Below, in pieces: positions 7,913 to 17,000 of a DNA stretch of 38,809 nucleotides. This stretch comes from Bacteroidia bacterium. Its GTDB lineage: Bacteria; Bacteroidota; Bacteroidia; Cytophagales; Cyclobacteriaceae. Position 1 is the stretch's first letter, and every line of letters begins with the position of its first letter. The notes below the pieces were generated by a model that was not told where the DNA came from, did no database searches, and worked only from the letters and a program-made list of their open reading frames with translations. Both the position numbers and the translations under genes were made by a program. The stretch lies in the NCBI GenBank assembly GCA_030430325.1, contig JAUIFR010000004.1, forward strand, positions 1 to 38,809. The letters are read 5' to 3'.

Positions 7913-9709
7913 ATGAGAATAATTTATCTGAGTTTTACCTTTATGCTACTGTTTTTGGCTACTGGCCTCTCTGCCGAAAATATCAAAGGTCCCACTGCCA
8001 CCAATGAGGAAAATGAGCTTACATATACTGTCACCTTAGAATCTGAGCAGGATGTTACACTTACCGGTGCTGGAGAATATGAACAGGGTCAAGTTGTGCA
8101 AATTAATACCGAAAACTTAGTTGGGTTTAGTTTTACAGGATGGACAGGGCTTGTGGATGATGTTAATTTATTAGCTGATGCGCAGAGTATGGAAACATCG
8201 TTTACCATGCCGGACCGAAATGTGACCTTTACGGCAGTTTATGAGCCCTTACCGGAGTATACTGTAACTTTAAACGCCGAGCAAGATGTCGTGCTTTCAG
8301 GTGCTGGCGATTACGCCATTGGTGTGCAAGTACAAATTTCTACTCAAAATGTGGATGGGTTTGGTTTTACGGGTTGGAGTGGTGCTGATGAAGATGTAGC
8401 GTTGCTTGATGATCCTTTGAGTTTGGAGACTACTTTTGCCATGCCCGATCATAACGTCACGTTTACAGCGACTTATTTGGCTGATGACCAGCTTCCTATG
8501 TATACCGTAACCCTAACTGCTGACTTTGATGTAGAGCTTACTGGAGCCGGTGATCATAAGTTTAGTAAAAATGTTGAAATTACTGCGGGAGTACTGCAAG
8601 GATATAATTTTACGGGCTGGAGTGGTAACACAGAGGATGTGGATCTGCTGGAGAACAAACAAAATGCGACGACCACTTTTACAATGCCCAATCGAAATGT
8701 GACGTTTAAAGCGACATATGCTTTAATTCCACCGCCAACATTCACGCTATCACTTAATTCAGATCAAGACGCCAGTTTAACAGGCGCTGGGGACTATCAG
8801 GAAGGTGAAATGGTGGAAATCAGTGCTGAAAATTTAAATGGCTTTAATTTTACCGGCTGGAGCGGTACGGCAGAGGATGTTGCATTGCTAGATAATGCTC
8901 AAGACTTGACTACTTCTTTGGTCATGCCTGGGCGTCATGTTACTTTTACGGCCAATTATGAGGAAAATCAGCCAGCGCCAACGTTTAGCTTAAGTTTAAC
9001 TTCAGAGCAGGATGTTACACTAACAGGAACTGGTGATTATGAGGAAGGAGTTAATGTTCAAATAAGTGCGTCGGAGCTTTCAGGATATGATTTTGTGGGT
9101 TGGAGCGGGAGTGAAGAAGATTTGGCGCTATTGCAAGATCGTTCAACCCTTTCTACTTCATTGAGTATGCCGGATAGAAATGTTAGCCTTGAAGCAGTTT
9201 ATAGTTTTATCGATGTGGTAAAGCCAACGTTTGAGCTTACTCTGACCTCTGCACATGAAGCTGCTTTAACTGGTGCCGGTGCATATGAGGAGGGAGTGGA
9301 AGTTCAGATATCAGCACGTGAGGTTTCGGGATATGAATTTGTAAATTGGTTTGGAAATGAGCAGGATTTAGCTCTTTTAAATGAAGAGAATAGTATGGAG
9401 GCTACTTTGACAATGCCCGCAAGAGATGTATCGCTTGAAGCAGTGTATGTAGCAGTGGTTACTAGTGTTGAAGAGCTAAAAAATAGCCATGTTTTATTAA
9501 CACCAAATCCTTGTACACGCGGGTTTCAAATATCAAATGCACACCAAGCTAGCGTTTCTATTTTCAGCTTGCATGGGGAGTTATTGATAACGATTGAGCA
9601 TACAAATCCAGTAGAGGTAATTGATATGAGCCACTTCCCAGCTGGGACCTATATCGTGCAATTAAATTTTGGTACCGAAATCCTCAACCAAAGGTTAATT
9701 AAACAGTAA
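7913..9709 (+). CDS. Secreted surface protein: six InlB-type repeats and T9SS sorting domain
   Basis: A 598-residue exported protein starting at ATG 7913 after AAGGA. The signal peptide is MRIIYLSFTFMLLFLATGLSA. Residues about 38-512 are six tandem divergent InlB B-repeats of 75-80 residues, starting for example YTVTLESEQDVTLTGAGEY and ending TMPDRNVTFTAVY. The C-terminal region (about 515-598) is a T9SS type A sorting domain with LTPNPC, FPAGTYIVQL and a closing NQRLIKQ. It is a clear paralogue of the gene at 3795 but lacks that gene's W-rich N-terminal half. Such repeat stalks usually display or space a binding domain; here nothing but repeats is present, so it may be a pure stalk or adhesin. 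Function inferred only. Confidence 0.85.
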   Translation: MRIIYLSFTFMLLFLATGLSAENIKGPTATNEENELTYTVTLESEQDVTLTGAGEYEQGQVVQINTENLVGFSFTGWTGLVDDVNLLADAQSMETSFTMPDRNVTFTAVYEPLPEYTVTLNAEQDVVLSGAGDYAIGVQVQISTQNVDGFGFTGWSGADEDVALLDDPLSLETTFAMPDHNVTFTATYLADDQLPMYTVTLTADFDVELTGAGDHKFSKNVEITAGVLQGYNFTGWSGNTEDVDLLENKQNATTTFTMPNRNVTFKATYALIPPPTFTLSLNSDQDASLTGAGDYQEGEMVEISAENLNGFNFTGWSGTAEDVALLDNAQDLTTSLVMPGRHVTFTANYEENQPAPTFSLSLTSEQDVTLTGTGDYEEGVNVQISASELSGYDFVGWSGSEEDLALLQDRSTLSTSLSMPDRNVSLEAVYSFIDVVKPTFELTLTSAHEAALTGAGAYEEGVEVQISAREVSGYEFVNWFGNEQDLALLNEENSMEATLTMPARDVSLEAVYVAVVTSVEELKNSHVLLTPNPCTRGFQISNAHQASVSIFSLHGELLITIEHTNPVEVIDMSHFPAGTYIVQLNFGTEILNQRLIKQ

Positions 9710-10026
9710 GATTTTTATTTTTTGGAGGTTGAATAAGAATCATGTTCAAACTATAAATGGTACTTTACCTGGAAAAATTCACGGAAAAATACAATAATTA
9801 AAGACAAATGCCCCAAAATTTGCAGGAAAGCAAGAATTTGTCCTTAAAATACTGATATATAATTTTATACTCATTAAAAAACTCATTTTTGAATATTATA
9901 TTTCTAATTACTAAAACCGAGATTTGATAACAATCAAATATTGTCATGATTTACATCAATTTATTTAGCTATTATATTCACTAGATTTGGTATTAGATAA
10001 ACTTGTAAAATATAAAATTTAGAAAT
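9710..10026. promoter_or_regulatory. Regulatory region upstream of dps
   Basis: This 317-bp gap holds no credible gene. A -7 element TAGATTTG (exact TAnnTTTG) lies at 9982-9989, 37 bp before the dps ATG; no clear -33 TTG is visible. Upstream, ATTTGAT (9922-9928) and ATCAAAT (9933-9939) form a perfect inverted repeat around AACA. Its position about 45 bp upstream of the -7 element suits an activator such as the peroxide regulator that controls dps in other Bacteroidota. The site does not match a consensus I can name. Confidence 0.45.
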
Positions 10027-10548
10027 ATGAATGAGCAATTAAAAAAACCTCTTAAAACATACGCAAAACTGGGATACACCCATTTAGAAACAGCTGAAAT
10101 TGTAACGAACTTGAATACTTTACTGGCCAATTATCATATTCATTACCAAAAGTTAAGAAACTATCACTGGAATGTGGAGGGGCCTGATTTTTTTGAGCTT
10201 CATGAAAAGTTCGAAGAAATATATAATGAAGTAAAATTGAATATTGATGAGGTGGCAGAACGTATTCGTGTTTTTGGAAAAAAACCTATGTCAATGCTGA
10301 TCGAATATTTGGAAGTGTCAGAGATTAAAGAAACAAGCAAGCAGCTGAATGCCTTTGAGATGGTGCAAGAAGTACTTAATGACTTTGAAATACTTCTTTC
10401 ATTTATGATAGACGTGACGAATGCTTCTACCAAAATTGGGGATGCGGGTACGGTAGATTTAATGACGAGCTTTATTAAGCAAATGGAGAAGCGACATTGG
10501 ATGTTTACAGCATGGCTTAAAACACAAGATGTACCTGTTTATATCTAA
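10027..10548 (+). CDS. dps: Dps family DNA-protecting ferritin-like protein
   Basis: A 173-residue Dps. Dodecamers oxidise Fe(II) with hydrogen peroxide at sites between subunits, store the iron, and protect DNA in starvation or oxidative stress. The ferroxidase residues are visible with the family spacing: H47 (in NYHWNV), H59 and E63 (in ELHEKFEEIY), and D74 and E78 (in NIDEVAERI). The four-helix bundle length is normal. The N-terminal tail (MNEQLKKPLK) is lysine-rich and could bind DNA. It is a single gene with its own promoter at 9982-9989. Start chosen at the only ATG preceding the conserved first helix. Confidence 0.93.
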   Translation: MNEQLKKPLKTYAKLGYTHLETAEIVTNLNTLLANYHIHYQKLRNYHWNVEGPDFFELHEKFEEIYNEVKLNIDEVAERIRVFGKKPMSMLIEYLEVSEIKETSKQLNAFEMVQEVLNDFEILLSFMIDVTNASTKIGDAGTVDLMTSFIKQMEKRHWMFTAWLKTQDVPVYI

Positions 10549-10571
10549 TACTAATTGAAGATACTAACATA

Positions 10572-10606
10572 TTGGCTGCACTTATTTTGAATGAATTATA
10601 CGTTTG
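10572..10606 (+). promoter_or_regulatory. Promoter for the ORF6N-domain gene
   Basis: TACGTTTG at 10599-10606 is an exact TAnnTTTG -7 element. TTG at 10572-10574 could be the -33 element, although the 24-bp spacing is slightly long. The next start codon is at 10655. Confidence 0.45.
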
Positions 10607-10654
10607 CCCTGCTGTTCATCCTCGAACTGAGGTAATTACATATACAAATACAAC

Positions 10655-11014
10655 ATGAAAGAAGTTACAGCGTTGCCCCAAGAGATTATTTTTGGTAAAA
10701 TTTATGAGGTTAGAGGAGTAAAAGTCATGATTGATCGTGATCTTGCTCAACTTTATAGTGTCAAATCAATCCGTCTACATGAGCAAGTTAAAAGAAATGT
10801 GGAAAAGTTTCCTGCCCATTTCATGTTTAAGTTAACAGAGGAAGAGGCTAATAACCTGGTATCGCAAAAAGCGATACCTACCAAAAAGAATTTAGACGGC
10901 TCATTGTCATATGTTTTTACAGAGCATTCTGACTTTATGTTTGAGATTACTATGGATGAGTCTGGAAATTTGAGGAGCCAAATTGGCACCTCAAGTTGGG
11001 CAGGTATAGTATAA
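10655..11014 (+). CDS. ORF6N-domain protein, short and apparently scrambled
   Basis: A 119-residue protein. Residues 14-60 match the ORF6N DNA-binding domain of phage and mobile-element proteins: YEVRGVKVMIDRDLAQLY, QVKRNVEKFPAHFMFKL, then TEEEANNL and YVFTEHS. Normal ORF6N proteins continue past the TEHG-type motif into a longer C-terminal region. Here the domain instead restarts: FMFEI (94-98) repeats FMFKL (56-60), and NLRSQIGTSSWAG resembles the segment that normally precedes the YxFTE motif, after which the frame stops. This looks like an internal duplication or recombination between two ORF6N genes followed by truncation. It may be a decaying gene, although it keeps a promoter. Function in this state is uncertain. 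Confidence 0.65.
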   Translation: MKEVTALPQEIIFGKIYEVRGVKVMIDRDLAQLYSVKSIRLHEQVKRNVEKFPAHFMFKLTEEEANNLVSQKAIPTKKNLDGSLSYVFTEHSDFMFEITMDESGNLRSQIGTSSWAGIV

Positions 11015-11117
11015 ATTACATCTCTACAACTAGTAAAATTGTACTTTATCAAGAAAAAATAGCGGAAAAATCCAAAATCTCATAAATTGAGTAAATATAG
11101 GATCTAAAACATTTTAA

Positions 11118-11135
11118 GTGGTGATGGTTTACCAC
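11118..11135 (-). terminator. Weak hairpin downstream of tRNA-Ala
   Basis: GTGGT (11118-11122) pairs with ACCAC (11131-11135). On the minus strand an A/T-rich run follows the stem. It lies 79 bp beyond the tRNA 3' end and could stop tRNA transcription, but the stem is short. The rest of 11015-11213 shows no gene. Confidence 0.25.
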
Positions 11136-11213
11136 CGTCAAATTTTTATAGGACAAATCCCTGTTCACGAAAGCACCATGCTGGACTCAGAGTTTTTACT
11201 ACAAACTGTTATG

Positions 11214-11291
<78 letters not shown>

Positions 11292-11298
11292 TGATCTG

Positions 11299-11330
11299 CA
11301 AAATTGAATACAAAATTTTAAAATAGCAAA
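11299..11330 (-). promoter_or_regulatory. Promoter for tRNA-Ala
   Basis: Read on the minus strand, TTTG (11330-11327) is followed after 20 bp by CAATTTTG (11306-11299), one mismatch from TAnnTTTG. Transcription would begin a few bases before the tRNA 5' end at 11287. The -33 element coincides with the centre of a degenerate copy of the paired-palindrome element. Confidence 0.45.
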
Positions 11331-11381
11331 CCTATTTGAAGATTTTAGTATATTTCAATTTTTTCTGAAATTATTGAAATT
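11313..11381. repeat. Degenerate paired-palindrome element between pgi and tRNA-Ala
   Basis: Unit 1 is centred on GC 11326-11327 (core AAAATAGCAAACCTATTTGAA is only half conserved). Unit 2 is centred on GA 11367-11368 and starts TTCAATTTTTTCTGAAAT, close to the units at 5975 and 3685. The centres are again 41 bp apart. It overlaps a perfect 18-bp palindrome, TTATTGAAATTTCAATAA (11371-11388), and is followed by a shorter TGAAATTTCA (11393-11402). Confidence 0.4.
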
Positions 11382-11416
11382 TCAATAACTACTGAAATTT
11401 CAAAAAATATTAAAAC

Positions 11417-13045
11417 TTATTGATTACCAATAATTTTATTTAATAGTGCTTGGGTGGAAGGATCATGATTAGCCTTAAGTTTCTGCTTTTGAATTTCATC
11501 GAGTGTAGTATGTGCTAATTTTTTTCCTAACTCTACCCCCCATTGATCAAAGCTAAATATATTCCATAATACTCCTAAGGTGAATATTTTATGCTCGTAC
11601 AAAGCGATAAGTTGGCCTAAATGATAGGGTGTTAATCGGTCAATTAATATGCTTGTACTGGGCCGGTTCCCAGTGAAAACCTTGTAAGGTGCTAAAGCCT
11701 TAATTTCATCATCCGATTTACCAGCCATTTTTAATTCCCGCACAACAGCATCCATTGGTTTACCCACCATAAGTGCCTCAGGTTGTGCAATATAATTAGC
11801 AAGAAGCATTTGATGCTGTCGAATATTTGAAGTATCGCCATTTTTACAAGCAATAAAATCACAAGGAACAAGATGCTTGCCCTGATGTAGCAATTGAAAA
11901 AATGCATGTTGCCCATTCGTGCCTGGTGCTCCCCATACGATTGGGCTTGTAGCATAGGGAATAGGTTGACCATCACGGTCTACATTTTTACCATTACTTT
12001 CCATCACCGCTTGTTGCAAATAAGGTGGTAGTAATTTTAATCGCTGATCATAAGGTATAATGGCTTCGGACTGTGCCCCCATAAATGTAGTATACCAAAA
12101 ACTGATAAGGGCCTGTACAACGGGAATATTTTGATCAAAAGGGGCCGCTTGAAAATGCAGATCAACTGACTCAGCACCTTGGAGCAGCTGCTGAAAGGCT
12201 TCAAAACCGATCTGACAGGCAATAGGCAAGCCAATACTTGACCATAGTGAAAATCTACCACCTACCCAATCCCACATCGGAAAGCACCGATCAGCACGAA
12301 TCCCAAACTCCTCAGCGGCATCAATATTAGCTGTAATGCCATAAAAATGATCTTGCACAGCACCCTCATCACCAAGTTCTTGCAAAAGCCAAGCCTTAGC
12401 ACTGTTGGCATTGGCCAAAGTCTCCTGTGTGCCAAAGCTTTTAGATGCTACGAAAAATAAGGTAGTTTCTGGATCAAGATGGCGGAGGGTATGTTCTAAA
12501 TGGTTGGGGTCCACATTGGATACAAAATGTACCTCAATCTTTCCCACTGAATGATGCACAAGTGCCTCACATACCATTGCTGGGCCGAGGTCTGACCCTC
12601 CAATCCCAATATTTACAATATTCTTAATTAGGTTTCCATTATAACCTTTTATTTTTCCATTATGCAAAGCAGAGACCCATTCGTGCATATTGGCTCTGAG
12701 CTCTTTAACTTCATTTTTTACTGTTGGCTCAAATGCCCTTAACGCAGTGTGCAATACTGCCCTATTTTCTGTTTTATTAATTTTTTGACCTTGAAACATG
12801 GCCTTTATTTCACGTTCTAGGCCCAATTCTCTTACCAATTCCAATAAATATTGAAATACTTGATCATCTACTAAATTTTTAGAAAAATCAATGTAAAGCC
12901 CCGATAGCTCAAAGCTAAATTTTGATAAACGTGTTGGGTCAGCTTGAAATGCCTCCGCCAAGCTCATGTTTCGTATACGGCTAGCCTGCTCTTTTAACTG
13001 TTCCCAGGCGGTACTCGTCATAGGATTACTTTTATCTTGAACCAT
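11417..13045 (-). CDS. pgi: Glucose-6-phosphate isomerase
   Basis: A 542-residue cytoplasmic enzyme interconverting glucose-6-phosphate and fructose-6-phosphate in glycolysis and gluconeogenesis. Diagnostic stretches are NIGIGGSDLGPAM (substrate phosphate site), the PGI signature 1-like GRFSLWSSIGLP, IVWGAPGTNGQHAFFQLLHQ with the conserved Gln-His, and the catalytic Lys region GVELGKKLA near the C-terminus. The start is placed at ATG 13045 (MVQDKSNPMTSTAWEQL), which gives the usual N-terminus and length. An in-frame TTG at 13090 would add an unlikely hydrophobic extension. It is transcribed divergently from lptC across about 160 bp and has no operon partner on its strand except the separately promoted tRNA. 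Confidence 0.95.
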   Translation of the reverse strand: MVQDKSNPMTSTAWEQLKEQASRIRNMSLAEAFQADPTRLSKFSFELSGLYIDFSKNLVDDQVFQYLLELVRELGLEREIKAMFQGQKINKTENRAVLHTALRAFEPTVKNEVKELRANMHEWVSALHNGKIKGYNGNLIKNIVNIGIGGSDLGPAMVCEALVHHSVGKIEVHFVSNVDPNHLEHTLRHLDPETTLFFVASKSFGTQETLANANSAKAWLLQELGDEGAVQDHFYGITANIDAAEEFGIRADRCFPMWDWVGGRFSLWSSIGLPIACQIGFEAFQQLLQGAESVDLHFQAAPFDQNIPVVQALISFWYTTFMGAQSEAIIPYDQRLKLLPPYLQQAVMESNGKNVDRDGQPIPYATSPIVWGAPGTNGQHAFFQLLHQGKHLVPCDFIACKNGDTSNIRQHQMLLANYIAQPEALMVGKPMDAVVRELKMAGKSDDEIKALAPYKVFTGNRPSTSILIDRLTPYHLGQLIALYEHKIFTLGVLWNIFSFDQWGVELGKKLAHTTLDEIQKQKLKANHDPSTQALLNKIIGNQ

Positions 13046-13206
13046 AATTCCATTCAGTAAAGCGCACAAAATAGTTAGTTTATTACGCAATCACTAATGC
13101 AATTTATCATTAAAATTTACAGCTGTATAAAATGCTAGCAAATAAATCTGGTAGTAAAATTTAACATAATAACCGATTTTTAGGTAACTTTACCTGTCAA
13201 GCACGT

Positions 13207-13737
13207 ATGAAAAATGCAATAAATATCATATTGATTCTGTCCGTTTTGTTCATTAGTTGTGAAGAAAACAAAGAAAAAATCAAGCAACTTGAGGCTTACC
13301 ATGGGCCACTTGTCATGACAGATAGTGCCACTACCCTATTTAGTGATAGTGCCGTAGTTGTAGCCAAGATCTTCAGCCCAAAAATGCTAGAATATGAAGA
13401 TGGTAACCGGGAGTATCCCGATGGTGTAATACTTACGTTTTATGATAAAAAAGGTGAGGAATATAGCTCCATTAAAGCTAACCGAGTACTTTATAGGAAG
13501 GAAAAGGATTTATACATTGGATACGGAGATGTAGTAGTCGAAAATTTAATTAAAAAGGAAAAACTAAACACCGAGGAGCTCCATTGGAAACAAAAAGAAG
13601 AGGAAATTTATACCGATAAAAAAATTAGGATAGAAACAAGTGAAGATATCTTGCTTGGGGTGGGGCTTGAGGCCAAACAAGACTTATCCTATTATAAGAT
13701 TCTCAAACCTACAGGTACACTAAGCTTAGAAGAGTGA
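13207..13737 (+). CDS. lptC: LptC, lipopolysaccharide export periplasmic protein
   Basis: A 176-residue Bacteroidota-type LptC, the periplasmic bridge component that passes LPS from the LptBFG transporter to LptA. The N-terminus has a lipoprotein signal (MKNAINIILILSVLFISC) with the lipobox cysteine at residue 18. The rest is the OstA/LptC beta-jellyroll pattern: PLVMTDSATTLFSDSAVVVAKIFSP, then the strand ILTFYDKKGEEYSSIKANRVLY, YGDVVVENL, LNTEELHW and IYTDKKIRIET. In Bacteroidota lptC is commonly a lipoprotein, unlike the single-span E. coli form. The stop overlaps the next small gene as GTGA, so the two are coupled. A TAACTTTA sequence just upstream is a weak -7 candidate. Confidence 0.88.
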   Translation: MKNAINIILILSVLFISCEENKEKIKQLEAYHGPLVMTDSATTLFSDSAVVVAKIFSPKMLEYEDGNREYPDGVILTFYDKKGEEYSSIKANRVLYRKEKDLYIGYGDVVVENLIKKEKLNTEELHWKQKEEEIYTDKKIRIETSEDILLGVGLEAKQDLSYYKILKPTGTLSLEE

Positions 13738-13901
13738 ACTTAATAAATACCATAATGCTTTCGTTGGCCGTTGGGTTTTTGATCATGGGTGCTCACCAAA
13801 TAATGGTCAATACATTAGCCCATGCCTATATTTTTCTCATGGCAAGTATATTCTTTTGGATAATATATGGGTATCGAAAAAAGATACAGAAAGAGAAATA
13901 A
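13734..13901 (+). CDS. Small two-pass membrane protein coupled to lptC
   Basis: A 55-residue frame with a GTG start at 13734 that overlaps the lptC stop (GTGA), ending TAA 13899-13901. Two hydrophobic helices are visible: NTIMLSLAVGFLIMGAHQ and AHAYIFLMASIFFWIIYGY. A basic cytoplasmic tail (RKKIQKEK) follows, consistent with the positive-inside rule. The overlap, the membrane topology and the position after lptC argue for a real gene. I cannot name a family. An alternative start is the ATG at 13755. A role in the envelope is a guess from context only. Confidence 0.6.
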   Translation: MNLINTIMLSLAVGFLIMGAHQIMVNTLAHAYIFLMASIFFWIIYGYRKKIQKEK

Positions 13902-14095
13902 GGACTTTATTCTATGGTTTTTGCAAAATGCTTTTTTATCGAAAAAGGGTTAATTTATATCATTTGTTCTATTATTAACTAACTACGAAATTTCTTTGCA
14001 TCTTTTTTTCAAAAATTTGGTAACATTTTTAAGGGATAATTTACTGAATATATAGTCAGTCAATCAAGTTATAATGACTTATTAATTTTATCAAA
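13902..14095. other. Intergenic region before the RHS locus
   Basis: No gene is seen in these 194 bp. The region holds TTTTGCAAAA at 13920-13929, similar to the core of the paired-palindrome units. It also has very loose matches near 13979 and 14020 spaced about 41 bp apart. No convincing TAnnTTTG promoter was found, although a promoter for the long downstream locus must lie here or in the preceding genes. Confidence 0.3.
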
Positions 14096-17000
14096 ATGAT
14101 GCTATTCCAAGTTCGCACAATTCATCGCATTCTAGCTTTCACATTAATATTCTGCTTAGGCGGGCTATTCTCTGCTTCAAATAATGCTTATGGCATTCAT
14201 GGAGGTCCCTCACAGCCTGAGTTTAGTAGCTTTGTACCTGCTAGTACAAGTGAAATGGTCAATTTATTTACTGGTGATTTTACTTATAACTTGCCCATAA
14301 TGGTGGTTCCAGGGCCAGAGGGGAGTAGTTTTCCAATCAATTTAGCCTATCAAAGCGGTATTGGCGCAGATCAGCAAGCCTCATGGGTGGGACTAGGCTG
14401 GACACTAAACCCAGGAGCCATTAACCGTCAGGTACAAGGATTTCCCGATGATTACAAAGGCGCAAATGTGATTTATCACAACAAAAGAGAAACGAATTAC
14501 TCCTTACAATTAGGGGCAGGTGCAAGCTTGTCGGCAATGCTCAACTTTGAAGCATTTGGCGCAGATGTCAAGCAATTTATTAAAATATTTACAAGTATAT
14601 TTGGCACAAATGTGTTTTCTCCAGGAGGAAGTTATACGCGTACGTATAATAGCGGCACAGGATTCGGGTTTCAATCCTCTGCCAGTGCAAGTCTTTTAGG
14701 TGGTATAGCTACATTTTCTAGGCAATGGAGTCCTGGAGAGAGTTATAGTACATGGAGCACAAATTTTGGAGCTGCCTTAATCATGAATCGCCTCATGTCC
14801 TATGGTTTGAGCAAGTTTCCCACCCAAATTGATCCATTTTATTTGAGCACAAAAAGGACCCTTTCAAATGTTATCATGCCTAGTTCGTATGCTTTTTATT
14901 CTACACAAGATATTAAGCGACCAGTGCGGTCTTCCTCTCACACCAGTAAAGCTGTAAAAATTTCACTAGGCGTACAAGGAAACCCATTTGCTCTACCTGT
15001 TGGTGCAACCGTTGATGCTTTTGGAAACTACAACACATACAATACTGTTGCTAAAGAAGAGTATGATGCCTTTGGTTATATGTATAATGGTTTAGTAAAT
15101 AATTCCACCGATTTAATGGATTACTCATTGGAGCGTGAAATAAGATATAGAGATAAACTAAGTGTATTAGAAATACCTTTCTCTGCACCTGATTATTTTG
15201 TGTGTACAGGAAACGATGTTGCAGGTGGGTTTAGAATTTTTCAGAAGAATATTGGCGACTATCGCCCCAATAAAGTAGAAGGAAATACCGATATTTTTCA
15301 AGCAGGGGGTGAGGTGAGTTTAGGGCCAAACTTTGGAGCAGGTTTAGATGTTAAAACAGGGGAGCAAAAGACTAGCACAGACGCTTGGGTTACTCCTAAT
15401 ACATTTGGTGATTTGGATCAAGAAGATGAGGGCGTGATCTTTAAGTTTAAGGGCGATAAGGGAGGTAATTGGCTGCATGATAGTGGCGATGGAATTTTAG
15501 CTGCACAAGTAAATAAAAGTGCGCAGCCAAGTTTTAATATTAACAGAGTGATGAACCAAGGGCTAAGAAGCAAACGTTCCTCTTTTATTAAGTGGAATAA
15601 AAACCAAGACTTGATAAACCCAAACAGTAACCCTTACCAAAGCTTTACTGTAGTTAGAAACGACATTAATCAATGGGTAAATAGAAACCTTGCTCCAGAA
15701 GGTATTGGTACACTTGAAATTAATAATGAAGAGGGCAAAAGATATGTCTATGGATTACCGGTATATACTAAAAATTTCAAAAGCATTAATTATGGTTTAA
15801 AGAGTGTAGACAAATATAATGCTGTTGAAAACAGAAAGTTTATCTATCAGAAAGATGCTCAAGAGCGCACTAAAATAGGAGAAGAAAAGCCTTATCCATA
15901 TGCTTACTCCTATCTTTTGACTGATATCTTAAGCAAAAATTATGTAGACCGAACCATGAATGGGCCTAGTAAAGATGATTTTGGGGCATATACACGTCTA
16001 AACTATAAGAAACCCTATGGGGATGGCCAAAGCCAATGGTTTGTAGACCGAGTACCCTATAATGGGTTACATTATATGGCCAACTCATTATCTGATGCGC
16101 GAGATGACTTAGGATCTATGACACAAAGTGAGAAAGAAGTTTACTTTGTACAATCCATTGAAACCAAATCACATGTAGCTATTTTTACAACAGCTGACCG
16201 AAATGATGGATTAGCATCACCACTTGGTGATGCTGCAATAAATGAAGGTGCAAAAGGCTCCAATAAATTACAAAAACTCACAAAAATAGCGCTTTATAGA
16301 GTTGAAGATGCCACACAAAACGAAACGACTGGTCACTGGAGCCCTAATCCAGGAGTTACTGCTATTCAAGAAGTGGATTTCAACTATTGGAATGAGGATA
16401 ATGATGCGTCACAGCAGCTTTGCAAGGGTCTGGTTAACGGCGTTGGAGATAATACCGCCAAACTTACGCTTAAATCTATTCATTTTACACACCATGGTGT
16501 TGAAGATAAGAGTCCGTATGTGTTTAAGTATGCCTATCCAACTTCCAATGAAGCTCCTTATCCACAAAAATACAGTGCATTACAGCAAGAGTACCAGGGG
16601 TTAGCTGATCAAAACCCGGATTACAACCGGTATTTATCCGATGGTTGGGGATTCTATCAAAAAAATGGTGCGCAGCGACATAGTGAAATGAAGACTTGGG
16701 TAGATCAAGTAATGACATCTTTTGATCCAGCGGCATGGCACCTTAAGGTAATTGAATTGCCTTCAGGAGGGCAAATACATGTGCAATATGAGCAAAAAGA
16801 CTATAGTTATGTTCAAAACAGGCCAGTACAGGTCATGACAAGTATAACTTCTAAAATGGGGAACCGCTATTATTTAAATACAACAGGCATTGGAGTAAAT
16901 ACGACAGCAGAAAAAGAAACGCTTGTGAAGCTTATAAAAGACGCCTACATAAATGACTGGCGGAAAATGTATTTTAAGTTTTTATATAATTTATCTGGAG

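Noticed and set aside
4711-9450. Regularly spaced similar DNA segments that could suggest a tandem or CRISPR-like array
   Set aside because: They are coding repeats of InlB-type domains of about 230 bp, diverged and without spacer structure.
9770-9840. Further loose paired-palindrome candidate upstream of dps (around 9782 and 9822)
   Set aside because: The second unit has a TTTGC core, but the first has no GC centre and the arms do not pair.
11048-11116. Possible paired-palindrome element downstream of the ORF6N gene (centres near 11062 and 11103, 41 bp apart)
   Set aside because: Spacing fits, but the arms match poorly and mostly through A/T-runs.
13046-13090. N-terminal extension of pgi from a TTG codon
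   Set aside because: The added 15 residues are hydrophobic and atypical for PGI; ATG 13045 gives the normal length and N-terminus.
13965-14032. Two loose matches to the paired-palindrome units upstream of the RHS locus
   Set aside because: The GC centre is missing in both, one unit is 3 bp too short, and the sequence is A/T-rich enough to match by chance.
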